The notes: generated by a model from the letters alone, not told the origin. A stretch of DNA of 64,000 bases from Nocardia sp. SYP-A9097 (GCF_009649815.1 NZ_WJIC01000002.1:372001-436000), one strand, 5' to 3'; positions 1-9,577 are shown, counted from the first letter of the stretch. Translations and numbers: made by a program.

Positions 1-424
1 CGATCAGCCAGCCACCCCACTTGGTGGTCAGCTCCCCGGTGAAGGAGTTGAACAGGATCGACAGGAAGCCCGCCAGCGAGGCGGCCGCCGCGACCCCGGT
101 CCAATTCTGCTTGGGCAGCAGCGAAAGACCGGCGAGCAGACCCGCGAAGAGCAGGATGCCGACGAGCAACGGATCCGATTCGAACAGGCTGTAGGTGAGG
201 CTGAGTTCCTTGGCGCCCTTGTACGGCGCGAAGCCCAGCAGGAAGTTGATCACTCCGAGCGCCGCAACGCCCACGGTGAGGAAGAAGGGAAGGCCCTTGC
301 CCGCCGCGCCCGTCGTACTCGACCCTGTTGCGGGACCACCCGCGGGCTGCGAGCCGTAGCCAGGTGCGTTGGAAGGCGTCGGCGCGGGCCCGTTGTATCC
401 CGAGCCCCCGGTCGGGTATGACAT
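1..424 (-). CDS. DUF5336 membrane protein (34-kDa antigen homologue), partial
   Basis: The reading frame begins at an ATG at 424 and runs off the left edge, so only about 141 N-terminal residues are visible. The start is a Gly/Pro/Ser-rich segment (MSYPTGGSGYNGPAP) followed by hydrophobic helices (around GLPFFLTVGVAALGVINFLL, then LLVGILLFAGLLAGLSLL, then AAAASLAGFLSIL). This matches the DUF5336 family, which includes the mycobacterial 34-kDa antigenic protein; its molecular function is not established. It lies downstream of sucCD on the same strand, as its homologue does in M. tuberculosis. A strong terminator separates it from sucD, so it probably has its own promoter in 425-570. The C-terminal Pro/Gln-rich tail usual for the family would lie outside the window. 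Confidence 0.8.
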   Translation of the reverse strand, partial: MSYPTGGSGYNGPAPTPSNAPGYGSQPAGGPATGSSTTGAAGKGLPFFLTVGVAALGVINFLLGFAPYKGAKELSLTYSLFESDPLLVGILLFAGLLAGLSLLPKQNWTGVAAAASLAGFLSILFNSFTGELTTKWGGWLI

Positions 425-572
425 GTCGTCGTCTCCTATCGAGTCGTTCACGAACTTCTACCGACGCTACTGCACGGGACTGCCGCGGTCACCACTTACC
501 ACCGGGCGTGCCTATTCCGCAATAGGCGAATCCTGCTGTGGCGCCAGCCGAATCGGCTCCCGATGCACGGCG

Positions 573-617
573 AAGGCCGCCCTCCGAACCGTTCCGGGAA
601 CGGTGGAGAGCGGCCTT
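573..617 (-). terminator. Terminator downstream of sucD
   Basis: Long inverted repeat: outer arms AAGGCCGC / GCGGCCTT and inner arms ACCGTTCC / GGGAACGGT, with a small internal mismatch. It begins 17 bp past the sucD stop, consistent with an intrinsic terminator of the sucCD operon. Confidence 0.75.
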
Positions 618-633
618 CGTGCGAGAGCGTGTA

Positions 634-1548
634 TCAGGCGGTGATGCTGGCCTTCTCGAGGATCTCGCGCGCCAGGGCGGCGGTCTCGGACGGGGTCTTG
701 CCGACCTTCACGCCCGCGGCCTCGAGGGCCTCCTTCTTGCCCTGGGCGGTGCCCGCACCGTCGGAGACGATGGCGCCGGCGTGGCCCATGGTCTTGCCCT
801 CGGGGGCGGTGAAGCCCGCGACGTAGCCGACGACCGGCTTGGTGACATTGGCCTTGATGTAGGCCGCGGCCCGCTCTTCGGCGTCGCCGCCGATCTCGCC
901 GATCATGACGATGAGCTTGGTCTCGGGGTCCTTCTCGAACGCCTCGATGGCGTCGATGTGGGTGGTGCCGATGATCGGGTCGCCGCCGATGCCGATGGCG
1001 GTGGAGAAACCGAAGTCCCGCAGCTCGAACATCATCTGGTAGGTCAGGGTGCCCGACTTGGAGACCAGGCCGATCGGACCCTTGCCCGCGATGGTGGCCG
1101 GGGTGATGCCGACCAGCGACTCACCCGGGGTGATGATGCCGGGGCAGTTCGGGCCGATGATCCGGGTCTTGTTGCCCTTCTCGACGTTGTAGGCCCACGC
1201 GTAGGCGGTGTCCTGCACCGGGATGCCCTCGGTGATGACCACGAGCAGCGGGATCTCCGCGTCGATGGCCTCGATGATGGCGTCCTTGGAGAAGGCGGGC
1301 GGCACGAAGGCGATCGAGGTGTCGGCCCCGGTCTTCTCCATGGCCTCGGCGACGGTCGCGAAGACCGGCAGCTCGACCTCGTTGCCTTCCTTGTCGACGT
1401 GCTTGACGGTGGTGCCGGCCTTGCGGGCGTTGACACCGCCGACCACGTTCGTGCCCGCCTTCAGCATCAGCGCGGTGTGCTTGGTGCCCTCACCGCCGGT
1501 GATGCCCTGGACGATGACCTTGTTGTCCTTGTTCAGGAAGATAGACAT
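634..1548 (-). CDS. sucD: Succinate-CoA ligase subunit alpha
   Basis: The 304-aa protein is full length for SucD. With SucC it interconverts succinyl-CoA and succinate with substrate-level phosphorylation in the cytosolic TCA cycle. The N-terminal CoA-binding Rossmann region starts [21 protein letters not shown]. The phosphohistidine loop is present near the C-terminus ([15 protein letters not shown], in which the His is transiently phosphorylated). The ATG at 1548 lies 15 bp after the sucC stop on the same strand, so the two are co-transcribed and read beta then alpha, the usual order. Nothing is missing or broken. Confidence 0.97.
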   Translation of the reverse strand: MSIFLNKDNKVIVQGITGGEGTKHTALMLKAGTNVVGGVNARKAGTTVKHVDKEGNEVELPVFATVAEAMEKTGADTSIAFVPPAFSKDAIIEAIDAEIPLLVVITEGIPVQDTAYAWAYNVEKGNKTRIIGPNCPGIITPGESLVGITPATIAGKGPIGLVSKSGTLTYQMMFELRDFGFSTAIGIGGDPIIGTTHIDAIEAFEKDPETKLIVMIGEIGGDAEERAAAYIKANVTKPVVGYVAGFTAPEGKTMGHAGAIVSDGAGTAQGKKEALEAAGVKVGKTPSETAALAREILEKASITA

Positions 1549-1563
1549 ATTGGTTCGTGTCCC

Positions 1564-2730
1564 TTACTTGGCGGCGGCCAGTTCGGCGGCCTTGTCGGCG
1601 CCTTCGTCCATGGTCTGAGCGAGAGTCACCAGGGGGTGATTGAAGTCGGCGAGGATCTTGCGACCCTCTTCGACCTTATTGCCGTCGAGACGGACGACCA
1701 GCGGCTTGTTGGCCTCGGCGCCAAGGGTTTCCAGCGCGCCGACAATGCCGTTCGCGACCGCGTCACAGGCGGTGATGCCACCGAAGACGTTCACGAACAC
1801 GCTCTTGACCTGGGCGTCGTTCAGGATGACATCCAGACCGGCGGCCATGACGGCCGCCGAGGCGCCGCCACCGATGTCGAGGAAGTTGGCGGGCTTGACG
1901 CCGCTGTGGTTCTCACCGGCGTAGGCGACGACGTCCAGGGTCGACATGACCAGACCGGCGCCGTTGCCGATGATGCCGACCTCACCGTCGAGCTTGACGT
2001 AGTTGAGGTCGTTCTCCTTGGCCTTGAGCTCCAGCGGGTCGGTCGCGTCGATATCCGCGAAGGCCGCGTGGTCGGCGTGGCGGAACTCGGCGTTCTCGTC
2101 CAGGGTGACCTTGCCGTCGAGGGCGAGGATTTCGTCATTGGGGGTGCGAACCAGCGGGTTGACCTCGACCAGGGTGGCGTCCTCGTTGACGAACACCTCC
2201 CACAGCTTCTGGATGGTCACGGCCGCGGCGTCGAGCACCTCGGCGGGCAGGTGGCCCTGCTCGGCGATGGAACGGGCGAAGGCCAGGTCGACACCCTTGA
2301 CGGCGTCGACGGCGATCTTGGCCAGGCGATCGGGGGAGTTGACCGCGACCTCCTCGATCTCCATGCCGCCCTCGACCGAGCACATGGCCAGGTAGGTGCG
2401 GTTGGAGCGATCCAGCAGGAAGGAGATGTAGTACTCCTCGGCGATGTCCTTCGCCTCGGCGACCAGGATCTTCTTGGTGATGTGGCCCTTGATGTCCAGG
2501 CCCAGGATGTTCTGGGCGTGCGTGAAGGCGTCGTCCGGGGTGGCGGCGTACTTCACGCCACCGGCCTTGCCGCGGCCACCGACCTTGACCTGCGACTTGA
2601 TCATGACCGGCTTGCCGATTTCTTCGGCAATCGCACGCGCGTCCTCGGCCGTGTCGGTGACACGACCCTCCGACGAAGGCACTCCGTGCTTCACGAAGAG
2701 TTCCTTCGCCTGATATTCGAAGAGATCCAT
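1564..2730 (-). CDS. sucC: Succinate-CoA ligase subunit beta (ADP/GDP-forming)
   Basis: A 388-aa ATP-grasp protein, the nucleotide-binding partner of SucD. The canonical N-terminus [12 protein letters not shown] fixes the start at the ATG at 2730; an in-frame ATG 33 bp upstream would add a non-conserved leader. A GGTGAG Shine-Dalgarno-like stretch precedes 2730. Visible signatures are the ATP-grasp region [14 protein letters not shown] near residue 50 and the C-terminal [19 protein letters not shown]. It is first in the sucCD operon, divergent from the M23 peptidase gene across a 544-bp spacer that carries a Crp-like site. Confidence 0.97.
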   Translation of the reverse strand: MDLFEYQAKELFVKHGVPSSEGRVTDTAEDARAIAEEIGKPVMIKSQVKVGGRGKAGGVKYAATPDDAFTHAQNILGLDIKGHITKKILVAEAKDIAEEYYISFLLDRSNRTYLAMCSVEGGMEIEEVAVNSPDRLAKIAVDAVKGVDLAFARSIAEQGHLPAEVLDAAAVTIQKLWEVFVNEDATLVEVNPLVRTPNDEILALDGKVTLDENAEFRHADHAAFADIDATDPLELKAKENDLNYVKLDGEVGIIGNGAGLVMSTLDVVAYAGENHSGVKPANFLDIGGGASAAVMAAGLDVILNDAQVKSVFVNVFGGITACDAVANGIVGALETLGAEANKPLVVRLDGNKVEEGRKILADFNHPLVTLAQTMDEGADKAAELAAAK

Positions 2731-3274
2731 GTACTCACCGTCTCGTCTGCGTTGTTGTGACAACGTCTGGGTTGGCGGCCCGTTGTCGACCCGTAGCGAC
2801 TGCTTGCAGGTCGCTCGAAAGGGTCAGCGGGTCGGGTCGGACTCTAACCAGTCACACGGAGCCGAAATCAGCCGCATACAGCCTAAGTGGCGCAGGTCAC
2901 GGTACTGTCTCTACGCTTCCAAAACGCCTTGTCAATGCTACTCGCGGGTAGCTTGTTGACGGTGCGCCAGGTAGGACACGCGAATCCCGAAGAGTGATAC
3001 GAGGTACTACGTGGCGTCGTTGACAAAGCTCACCGGGTTACCCGCAGCACAGTGAGGGAATCCCGGCTCGCAACGTGATGAATGTCACACCCGCGCGCCG
3101 AACCCCTCCCATCGCTTGCTGAGCCGCAATCGTTTCGTTACCGTCGATGCGGTCGATGTCACAACCCGGTCACGACAGGAGGACGGCAGGCTTGACGCAG
3201 CACAGCGCTCCGCAGGTAGAGCTCCGCTCCGCAGGCACCCCGTCAGCCCCGCGGCACTACCTGGATCAGCTCCG
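2731..3274. promoter_or_regulatory. Divergent intergenic region sucC / M23 peptidase
   Basis: A 544-bp gene-free spacer holding the promoters of the sucCD operon (minus strand) and the peptidase gene (plus strand). The only clear element is a Crp-like palindrome at 3074-3089. No convincing small ORF or known riboswitch core was seen; ORFs crossing this stretch lack a ribosome binding site and conserved content. Confidence 0.6.
3074..3089. promoter_or_regulatory. Putative Crp/CRP-family binding site
   Basis: CGTGA-TGAATG-TCACA fits the CRP-family consensus TGTGA-N6-TCACA at 9 of 10 defined bases. It lies 186 bp before the peptidase ATG and 344 bp before sucC. Mycobacterial Crp (Rv3676) is known to control rpfA, a cell-wall hydrolase gene, so control of a wall peptidase is plausible. 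Inference from motif only. Confidence 0.45.
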
Positions 3275-4570
3275 ATGAGCGAAGGTCCGTTCCCATCACG
3301 CAGTCGCGCCAAACACGGCCATCGCTATCGCGAAGAGGCCGAGAACTTCGGCGGCGCAACCCACTTCGAGGCCCCGCCGGCGGCGCGCGCTCAGGTCGCG
3401 CACGGCGATTGGTCCGGTGCACAGAACTGGGACGCACCCGCCGAGAACTGGCAGAACTCCGCCGATAATTGGCAGGACCCCGCGCAGAACTGGCAGCCGG
3501 AACCCAATTGGGAGGCCGCCCAGTCCAACTGGGAAGCGCAGCCGCAATGGGGGAACGCCACCGGCTGGGATGAGCAGGCCGCGTGGAACTCCCACGGCGA
3601 GCAGTCCGGACCCGATACCGGTGGCTGGGCCGCACCCAATCCGAGCGATTGGGCCGGACAGTCCCGCGCCAATTGGGACTCCCCCGCCGATCCGTCGCCC
3701 TCGGGTGACTACCGGCCGGTCTACAGCTTCCGCACCGCCGCCGGTGACCGGCTCGAATTCTCCGGTGACGGCGCGCGCGTCGATCAGGGTGCGAGCGAAG
3801 CGGATTCGGCCGAGGATCGCCCGAAGACTTCCGGCGGTCGCCGTCGCGCCGGTGGTACGCACCGCATTCCGACTCCGCCGAACTCGCTCAAGGGCCGCGC
3901 CGCCGTGGTGGCCGTGGCCGCGGGTGCGGTGGTCGCCGCCGGGCAGACCGGTATGGAAACCACCGGTACCCATAACGACACTGTCGAGTACCAGGCCGCC
4001 GCGCAGGTTCGTGAGGTCTCCGCGAACGAGACCATCGGCGATACCTCGGGCTCCCCGCAGGTGCTGAACTCCGGTGCGCCCGTTGATCTCACCCAGTTCA
4101 ACGACATCCTGCAGAAGGGCCAGAAGTACGCGTCCGATCTGGCCGCCGCCGAGGCCGCCAAACTGCGACCGCTCTTCACCAAGTTCGCCGCCGGAAACTT
4201 CACCTCCGGTTTCGGTATCCGCTGGGGCGTCCAGCATCTCGGAGTGGACGTGGCTGCCCCCATCGGCACCCCCATCTACGCCGTAGCCGACGCAACGGTC
4301 CTGGAAGCAGGCCCCGCTTCAGGTTTCGGTATGTGGGTCCGCCTGCTGCACGATGACGGCACCGTAACCATCTACGGCCACGTCGACACCGCCACGGTGT
4401 CGGCGGGCCAGCGCGTCATGGCGGGCGACCAGATCGCCACCGTAGGCAACCGCGGCTTCTCCACCGGCCCGCACTGCCACTTCGAAGTCTGGCTCAACGG
4501 CGTCGACAAAATCGACCCCCTCCCCTGGCTGGCCTCCCGAGGCATCTCCCTCGGCGTCCAGCGCGACTGA
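3275..4570 (+). CDS. M23 family metallopeptidase with Trp-rich heptad repeats
   Basis: The 431-aa protein is a predicted membrane-anchored peptidoglycan endopeptidase of the lysostaphin/LytM family. The ATG at 3275 is chosen because it opens MSEGPFPSRS directly before the conserved-looking N-terminus; an ATG at 3116 would add an unsupported 53-residue leader. Order: a cytoplasmic low-complexity segment with about six NWxxxxx heptads (roughly residues 50-92, e.g. NWQNSAD, NWQDPAQ), a basic stretch, one hydrophobic helix (AAVVAVAAGAVVAAG), a spacer, then the M23 domain. Zinc ligands are visible as H-x3-D in QHLGVD near residue 320 and H-x-H in HCHF near residue 400. A perfect bidirectional terminator follows. 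Position next to sucC matches Rv0950c. Confidence 0.88.
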   Translation: MSEGPFPSRSRAKHGHRYREEAENFGGATHFEAPPAARAQVAHGDWSGAQNWDAPAENWQNSADNWQDPAQNWQPEPNWEAAQSNWEAQPQWGNATGWDEQAAWNSHGEQSGPDTGGWAAPNPSDWAGQSRANWDSPADPSPSGDYRPVYSFRTAAGDRLEFSGDGARVDQGASEADSAEDRPKTSGGRRRAGGTHRIPTPPNSLKGRAAVVAVAAGAVVAAGQTGMETTGTHNDTVEYQAAAQVREVSANETIGDTSGSPQVLNSGAPVDLTQFNDILQKGQKYASDLAAAEAAKLRPLFTKFAAGNFTSGFGIRWGVQHLGVDVAAPIGTPIYAVADATVLEAGPASGFGMWVRLLHDDGTVTIYGHVDTATVSAGQRVMAGDQIATVGNRGFSTGPHCHFEVWLNGVDKIDPLPWLASRGISLGVQRD

Positions 4571-4584
4571 GCACCAAGCACTTA

Positions 4585-4620
4585 CGAACTGCCCACCCGG
4601 GAAACCGGGTGGGCAGTTCG
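4585..4620. terminator. Bidirectional terminator between M23 peptidase and pcrA
   Basis: Perfect 16-bp inverted repeat: CGAACTGCCCACCCGG, GAAA tetraloop, CCGGGTGGGCAGTTCG. It sits between two convergent genes and can serve both. Confidence 0.88.
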
Positions 4621-4635
4621 CATTTCAGCCCCGGG

Positions 4636-7119
4636 TCAGAGCTTGACAAGGGTGCGGCTGTAGGAGGGGATGAGGCGGATTTTGCCCGCGGTGCCGAAGT
4701 CGATGGTGACGGTGGCGAGGGTGCCGAAGCCTTCGGCTGCCACGACTCGGCCGAGGCCGTATTTGTCATCGCTCACGCGGTCGCCTACTGCCAGGACGAG
4801 GCCGGTGTTGTTGCGTTTGCCCGCACCGCTTCCGGAGGACGAGGAGGGGGCGGGGCGGCGGTCGCCGCCGCGGACACCGGGGCGGGTTTCCGGGGACCAG
4901 CCGTCGCCTCGGGTCCAGTCGCGTTCGAAGCCTTCGTCCTCGCCGCGGCGGCGGCCCATGCTGCGGCCGGTTTGGGAGACGGTGGGTTCGAGGCGGCGCC
5001 AGTCCATCAGGTGGCCCGGGATCTCCTGCAGGAAGCGGGATTCGGGGTTGGAGACGGGCTGGCCCCAGCCGGAGCGGACGACCGCGCGGGTCAGGTAGAG
5101 GCGTTGCCGGGCACGGGTGATGCCGACGTAGGCGAGGCGGCGTTCCTCGGCGAGTTCGGTGGGGTCACCGAGGGCGCGCATATGCGGGAATTGACCGTCT
5201 TCCCAGCCGGTGACGAAGACGACGGGGAATTCCAGGCCCTTGGCGGTGTGCAGGGTCATCATGGTGACGACGCCGGTGCCCTCGTCCGGGATCTGATCGC
5301 TGTCCGCGACGAGCGAGACGCGCTCCAAAAACGCTGCGAGGGAACCGGGTTCGGGTTCACCCTCGGCCTGTTCGGGCACAATGCCTTCCGCGCGTGCGGC
5401 TTCCACATTGTTGCGCGCCTCGGAGCTGAATTCGCGTGCGACGCTGACCAATTCGTTGAGGTTGTCCAGGCGCGCCCCGTCCTGCGGGTCGTCGGACGCC
5501 TCGAGTTCGCGGCGGTAGCCGGTGCGGTCGAGTACGGCCTCGACCACATTGCCGACATCCGGGAAGTCCTGATCCGGCTGCACGCCCGCCGCGCGGATCT
5601 CGCCGAGCAGTTCGACGAATCCGGCGATGGCGTTCACAGCACGGGTATTGAGCAGCGCGACCCTACCCTCGGCGGCATCCCGAAGTGCTTGTGCGAAGCC
5701 GATATTGCGCTGTTCGGCATGTACGGCCACGCACGCCTCGGCACGATCGCCGATCCCGCGACGGGGCGTATTGAGAATCCGGCGCAGGCTCACCGCGTCA
5801 TCGGGATTCTCCAGCACGCGCAGGTATGCGACGATATCGCGGACCTCCTTGCGCTCGTAGAAGCGCACACCGCCGACGACCTTGTACGGCAACCCCATTC
5901 GAATGAAGATCTCTTCGAGCGCACGGGAGTTGTTGTTGGTGCGATAGAAGACCGCGACATCGTTGTAGTTGGCATCACCCTGATCGACCAGTTTGTCGAT
6001 CTCGCGCGCCACGAAGGAGGCTTCGTCGTGCTCATTGTCGGCGACATAGCCGACGATCAGCTCGCCATCGCCGGAATCGGTCCACAGCTTCTTCTCGCGC
6101 CGGTTCTCATTGCGCGAGATGACCGCGTTGGCGGCGGCCAGAATATGCTGGGTGGAGCGGTAATTCTGTTCCAGCAGAATGGTTTCCGCGTCCGGGAAGT
6201 CGCGTTCGAACTCCTCGATATTGCGGATGGTCGCGCCACGGAAGGCGTAGATGGACTGGTCCGCGTCACCGACCACGCACAGTTCGCCGGGCGGCACCCG
6301 ATCGGCGTCGGCGTTCTCCTCTTCGAGCGCCCCGTCCTCGCCCCATACCTGCCGGTGATGCCCGACCAGTTCGCGCACGAGCACGTACTGCGCGTGGTTC
6401 GTGTCCTGGTACTCGTCGACCAGAACGTGCCGGAAGCGCCGCCGGTAGTACTCGGCCACCTGCGGATGCCGTTGCAGCAGCCCCACGGTCTCGCCGATGA
6501 GGTCGTCGAAGTCCATGGCATTGGCCGCGCGCAGCCGCCGCTGGTACTCGTCGTAGACGCGGGCGACCAGGCGCGGCAGCTCCGCCTCCTCGGTCTCGGC
6601 GTCGGCGGCGGCCCGCGCCGGATCGATGAGTTCGTTCTTGAGATTGGAGATCGCGGTGGCGAGCAGGCGCGGCGTGTACTTCTTGGCGTCGATATCGAAG
6701 TCGCGGCTGACCATTGCCAGCAGGCGGCGCGAATCGTCGGCGTCGTAGATGGAGAAGTTGGAGTTGAGCCCGGCCACCAGATTGGCCTGGGTGCGAAGAA
6801 TGCGAACACAGCTGGAGTGGAAGGTGGAGACCCACATTCCGGCCGCGCGCTGACCGACCAGACCGGCGACGCGTTCGCGCATCTCGGCGGCGGCCTTATT
6901 GGTGAAGGTGATGGCCAGGACTTCCCCGGGGCGCACCCCGCGCGCGTCCAGCAGGTAGGCGATGCGCCGGGTGAGCACGGCGGTCTTGCCGGACCCCGCA
7001 CCCGCCACGATCAGCAGCGGGGTTCCGGTGTGCACCACCGCCGCGCGCTGTTGCGGATTCAACCCTTCGAGCAGTTTCTGCTCGGCCTTCTGCTCGTCCT
7101 GCGCCACCGTCGTCTTCAT
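4636..7119 (-). CDS. pcrA: ATP-dependent DNA helicase, UvrD/PcrA type
   Basis: An 827-aa superfamily 1A helicase, close to UvrD1 (Rv0949) by synteny, unwinding DNA 3'-5' in nucleotide excision repair and replication-fork maintenance. Motifs in order: Q-motif region LNPQQRAAVVHTGTPLLIVA, Walker A GAGSGKT near residue 43, motif II DEYQDT, motif III GDADQSIYAFRGA, motif V TLHTAKGLEF, motif VI YVGITRARQRLY. The C-terminal tail after a charged linker (AVGDRVSDDKYGLGRVVAAEG) is the Tudor-like fold that mediates RNA polymerase contact in PcrA. It is somewhat longer than typical because of an Arg/Gly/Ser-rich linker before that tail. Start ATG at 7119. It converges on the M23 peptidase and diverges from chorismate mutase. 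Confidence 0.95.
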   Translation of the reverse strand: MKTTVAQDEQKAEQKLLEGLNPQQRAAVVHTGTPLLIVAGAGSGKTAVLTRRIAYLLDARGVRPGEVLAITFTNKAAAEMRERVAGLVGQRAAGMWVSTFHSSCVRILRTQANLVAGLNSNFSIYDADDSRRLLAMVSRDFDIDAKKYTPRLLATAISNLKNELIDPARAAADAETEEAELPRLVARVYDEYQRRLRAANAMDFDDLIGETVGLLQRHPQVAEYYRRRFRHVLVDEYQDTNHAQYVLVRELVGHHRQVWGEDGALEEENADADRVPPGELCVVGDADQSIYAFRGATIRNIEEFERDFPDAETILLEQNYRSTQHILAAANAVISRNENRREKKLWTDSGDGELIVGYVADNEHDEASFVAREIDKLVDQGDANYNDVAVFYRTNNNSRALEEIFIRMGLPYKVVGGVRFYERKEVRDIVAYLRVLENPDDAVSLRRILNTPRRGIGDRAEACVAVHAEQRNIGFAQALRDAAEGRVALLNTRAVNAIAGFVELLGEIRAAGVQPDQDFPDVGNVVEAVLDRTGYRRELEASDDPQDGARLDNLNELVSVAREFSSEARNNVEAARAEGIVPEQAEGEPEPGSLAAFLERVSLVADSDQIPDEGTGVVTMMTLHTAKGLEFPVVFVTGWEDGQFPHMRALGDPTELAEERRLAYVGITRARQRLYLTRAVVRSGWGQPVSNPESRFLQEIPGHLMDWRRLEPTVSQTGRSMGRRRGEDEGFERDWTRGDGWSPETRPGVRGGDRRPAPSSSSGSGAGKRNNTGLVLAVGDRVSDDKYGLGRVVAAEGFGTLATVTIDFGTAGKIRLIPSYSRTLVKL

Positions 7120-7407
7120 CGCCCATCCACGCTACCGGCGGGCACCGACAGGTGCGCACCCCGGCGGCGGAGGTGTCCGATAAGTGCCGGAAAAACTCAG
7201 CGAATTCACAAACGAACTCGTTTTGGTTTGCCTGCACCACATGGCACACTGGCCACGTGACCGGCGCTTTGGCGAGTGAATACACCCGAGCGGGTCCAGC
7301 GGGGGACAATGTAGAACGCAAGAGGTCTGATTCTTGGTGAAGAACCGATCGGTAACGGGTCGGGACCGCCTGCCGATCGACGTTCTGGACCACGAGGAGT
7401 TGAAAGT

Positions 7408-7749
7408 ATGAGCATCTCGACGACGGGGCAATCCGAGCCTGCCACCGGAGCGGACTCCGCCATGCCCGCCGAGACCGCGCCCGCCGAGGCGGCCGCGCTG
7501 CCCTCGGAGGCGGAGATCGACAAGCTGCGCAAGGAGATCGACAAGCTCGACGCCGAGATCCTGGCGGCCATCAAGCGCCGGACCGAGGTCTCGCGCATTA
7601 TCGGCCGCACGCGTATGGCGAACGGCGGCACCAAGCTCGTGCACTCGCGCGAGATGAAGGTGCTGGAGCGTTTCAGCGAGCTGGGCCAGGAGGGACACAC
7701 CCTCGCCATGCTCCTGCTGCGTCTCGGTCGAGGCCGCCTCGGCCACTGA
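7408..7749 (+). CDS. Chorismate mutase, AroQ-delta type
   Basis: The 113-aa all-helical cytosolic enzyme converts chorismate to prephenate for Phe/Tyr synthesis. About 30 acidic/Ala-rich N-terminal residues precede the helical core EIDKLRKEIDKLDAEILAAI with the active-site pattern IKRRTEVSRIIGRTR. Actinobacterial intracellular chorismate mutases of this class have low activity alone and are activated by DAHP synthase; the C-terminal LLRLGRGRLGH matches the RLGRG tail involved in that interaction. The gene is adjacent to uvrD1 as in M. tuberculosis (Rv0948c). Start ATG at 7408 follows a GAGG-containing ribosome binding site. Confidence 0.93.
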   Translation: MSISTTGQSEPATGADSAMPAETAPAEAAALPSEAEIDKLRKEIDKLDAEILAAIKRRTEVSRIIGRTRMANGGTKLVHSREMKVLERFSELGQEGHTLAMLLLRLGRGRLGH

Positions 7750-7941
7750 GAGCAGGGCATTTCCGGCATTACGTACACCGCATCTCGCTTGATCAGCACG
7801 CAGTGTTCGCCGGTCATCCACCTATTCGGTGAAAGTTGATAACGCGGGCGACCGCTCGCGCCGATACAACGTGCGGTGTGCCGTGCAGGCCACCACACAG
7901 ACCACGCGACACTCGTGCGAGCGAGTAGCGCTTTCCAGAGG

Positions 7942-7969
7942 CCGCCCCGGGTGTCATACCCCGGGGCGG
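7942..7969. terminator. Terminator between chorismate mutase and gabD
   Basis: Perfect 10-bp arms CCGCCCCGGG / CCCGGGGCGG with an 8-nt loop, followed on the plus strand by a T-rich TTCTTCATT. Shared by two convergent genes. The rest of 7750-7994 shows no gene. Confidence 0.75.
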
Positions 7970-7994
7970 TTCTTCATTCTCGGAACGGGTCGGA

Positions 7995-9446
7995 TCAGGG
8001 CAGCGCGATGTACTTGGTGTCGAGGTACTCCTCGATGCCTTCGAAACCGCCCTCGCGGCCGAAGCCGGATTCCTTCACGCCACCGAATGGCGCGGCCGGA
8101 TCGGAGATGACGCCGCGATTGACGCCGACCATGCCGGTCTCCAGCCCCTCGGCAATGCGGAGCGCGCGATCCAGGTTCTGCGTGTAAACGTATGCGACCA
8201 GGCCGAATTCGGTGTTGTTGGCGGCGGCCAGCCCCTGCTCCTCGGTATCGAAGCCGACGATGGGGGCGACCGGGCCGAAGACCTCCTCGCGCAGGATGCG
8301 GGCGTGCGGCGGTAGCTCGGTGAGCACGGTGGCGGGGTAGAACCAGCCGGGGCCGCCGGGCGCTTTACCGCCCAATTCGACTCGCGCTCCGGCGGATACG
8401 GCGTCCTCGACCAGATCGCTGACAGTGTTGAGCTGGTCCTCGTTGACGAGCGGGCCGAGCGTGGTCTCCGGGTCGGTGCCGGGGCCGAGCTTGTATTCGG
8501 CCATGGCGGCGACCAGTTTTCGAGTGAACTCCGCGCGCACCGAGTTCTGTACATGGAAGCGATTGGCCGCCGTGCACGCTTCACCGCCATTGCGCAGCTT
8601 GGCCAGGACCGCACCCTGTACGGCCGCATCGATATCGGCATCGTCGAAGACCACGAAGGGCGCGTTGCCGCCGAGTTCCATGGAGGTGCGCAGCAATCCG
8701 TGCGCGGATGCCTGCACGAGCTTCTTACCGACCAGGGTGGATCCGGTGAAGGTGAGCTTGCGTAGCCGCGGATCGTTCAGCAGCGGTGCGGTGACGGCGC
8801 CGGAATGCGATGTGGTGATGACCGACAGCACGCCATCCGGCAGCCCGGCAGCACGGCAGAGCTGGGCCAGCAGCAGCATGGTGAGCGGAGTTTCGCCGGC
8901 GGGCTTGACGATCATGGTGCATCCGGCGGCCAGGGCGGGCCCGATCTTGCGGGTGCCCATGGCGAGTGGGAAATTCCACGGCGTGATGGCCAGGCACGGT
9001 CCGACGGGTTGCTTGTGCACGAGAATCCGCCCGATGCCGCCGGGGGCCGGCTGGTAGCGGCCGTGGATGCGGCTGGCCTCCTCGCTGAACCAGCGGAAGA
9101 ACTCCGCCCCGTAGCGGACCTCATTTCGGCTCTCGGGCAGCGCTTTACCCATTTCCAGGGTCATCAGGAGCGCGAACTCCTCGGACCGCGCGGTGATCGC
9201 CTCGAAGACCGCGCGCAGGATCTCACCGCGTTGGCGGGCGGGCGTGGCGGCCCATTCGGCCTGGACGGCGACGGCCGCGTCGAGGGCGCGCACCGCGTCT
9301 TCGGGAGTGGCATCGGCGATTTCGACGAGGACCTCCCCCGTCGCCGGATTGTGCACCGGGAAGGTCCCGCCCCCGGTGGCATCGACCGGTCCGCCGATCC
9401 AGAGCCGAGTGGGTATGGAATCGAGTAGTTCGCGTTCTGACACCAT
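7995..9446 (-). CDS. gabD: NAD(P)-dependent succinate-semialdehyde dehydrogenase
   Basis: A 483-aa aldehyde dehydrogenase oxidising succinic semialdehyde to succinate, the last step of GABA/4-hydroxybutyrate breakdown. Landmarks: ITPWNFPLAMGTRKIGPALA (cofactor-binding N of PWNFP), FTGSTLVGKKL, catalytic Glu in MELGGNAPFVVF, nucleophilic Cys in NGGEACTAANRF, and C-terminal PFGGVKESGFGREGG typical of this subfamily. Substrate is inferred from subfamily signatures; other semialdehydes are possible. Start ATG at 9446. It stands alone, divergent from pgi; its product feeds the same TCA node as SucCD, but the genes are not one operon. Confidence 0.88.
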   Translation of the reverse strand: MVSERELLDSIPTRLWIGGPVDATGGGTFPVHNPATGEVLVEIADATPEDAVRALDAAVAVQAEWAATPARQRGEILRAVFEAITARSEEFALLMTLEMGKALPESRNEVRYGAEFFRWFSEEASRIHGRYQPAPGGIGRILVHKQPVGPCLAITPWNFPLAMGTRKIGPALAAGCTMIVKPAGETPLTMLLLAQLCRAAGLPDGVLSVITTSHSGAVTAPLLNDPRLRKLTFTGSTLVGKKLVQASAHGLLRTSMELGGNAPFVVFDDADIDAAVQGAVLAKLRNGGEACTAANRFHVQNSVRAEFTRKLVAAMAEYKLGPGTDPETTLGPLVNEDQLNTVSDLVEDAVSAGARVELGGKAPGGPGWFYPATVLTELPPHARILREEVFGPVAPIVGFDTEEQGLAAANNTEFGLVAYVYTQNLDRALRIAEGLETGMVGVNRGVISDPAAPFGGVKESGFGREGGFEGIEEYLDTKYIALP

Positions 9447-9577
9447 GCGAACCAGCCTAATCTCGCGTACTCTCCACGCGGCCCGCTCCGGCGACTTCGC
9501 ACCCCTACACGCCGGAAGTCCGCCGCTCTTACCTGGTGTTACCTGCGCGTAGCGAACGCTGGTTGTAACCTCGGCGC

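Noticed and set aside
538..2760. A 740-codon open frame on the plus strand opposite sucCD
   Set aside because: It is the antisense shadow of two well-supported genes; the translation is a low-complexity Gly/Asp/Val/Leu mix typical of the complement of GC-rich coding DNA.
2950..3274. Possible ydaO-type (c-di-AMP) riboswitch before the M23 peptidase gene
   Set aside because: Such riboswitches precede actinobacterial wall hydrolase genes, but the conserved core could not be located here; left out for lack of sequence support.
4609..7260. An 883-codon plus-strand frame opposite pcrA
   Set aside because: Complement of the helicase gene; no domain is recognisable, and the helicase has all its motifs.
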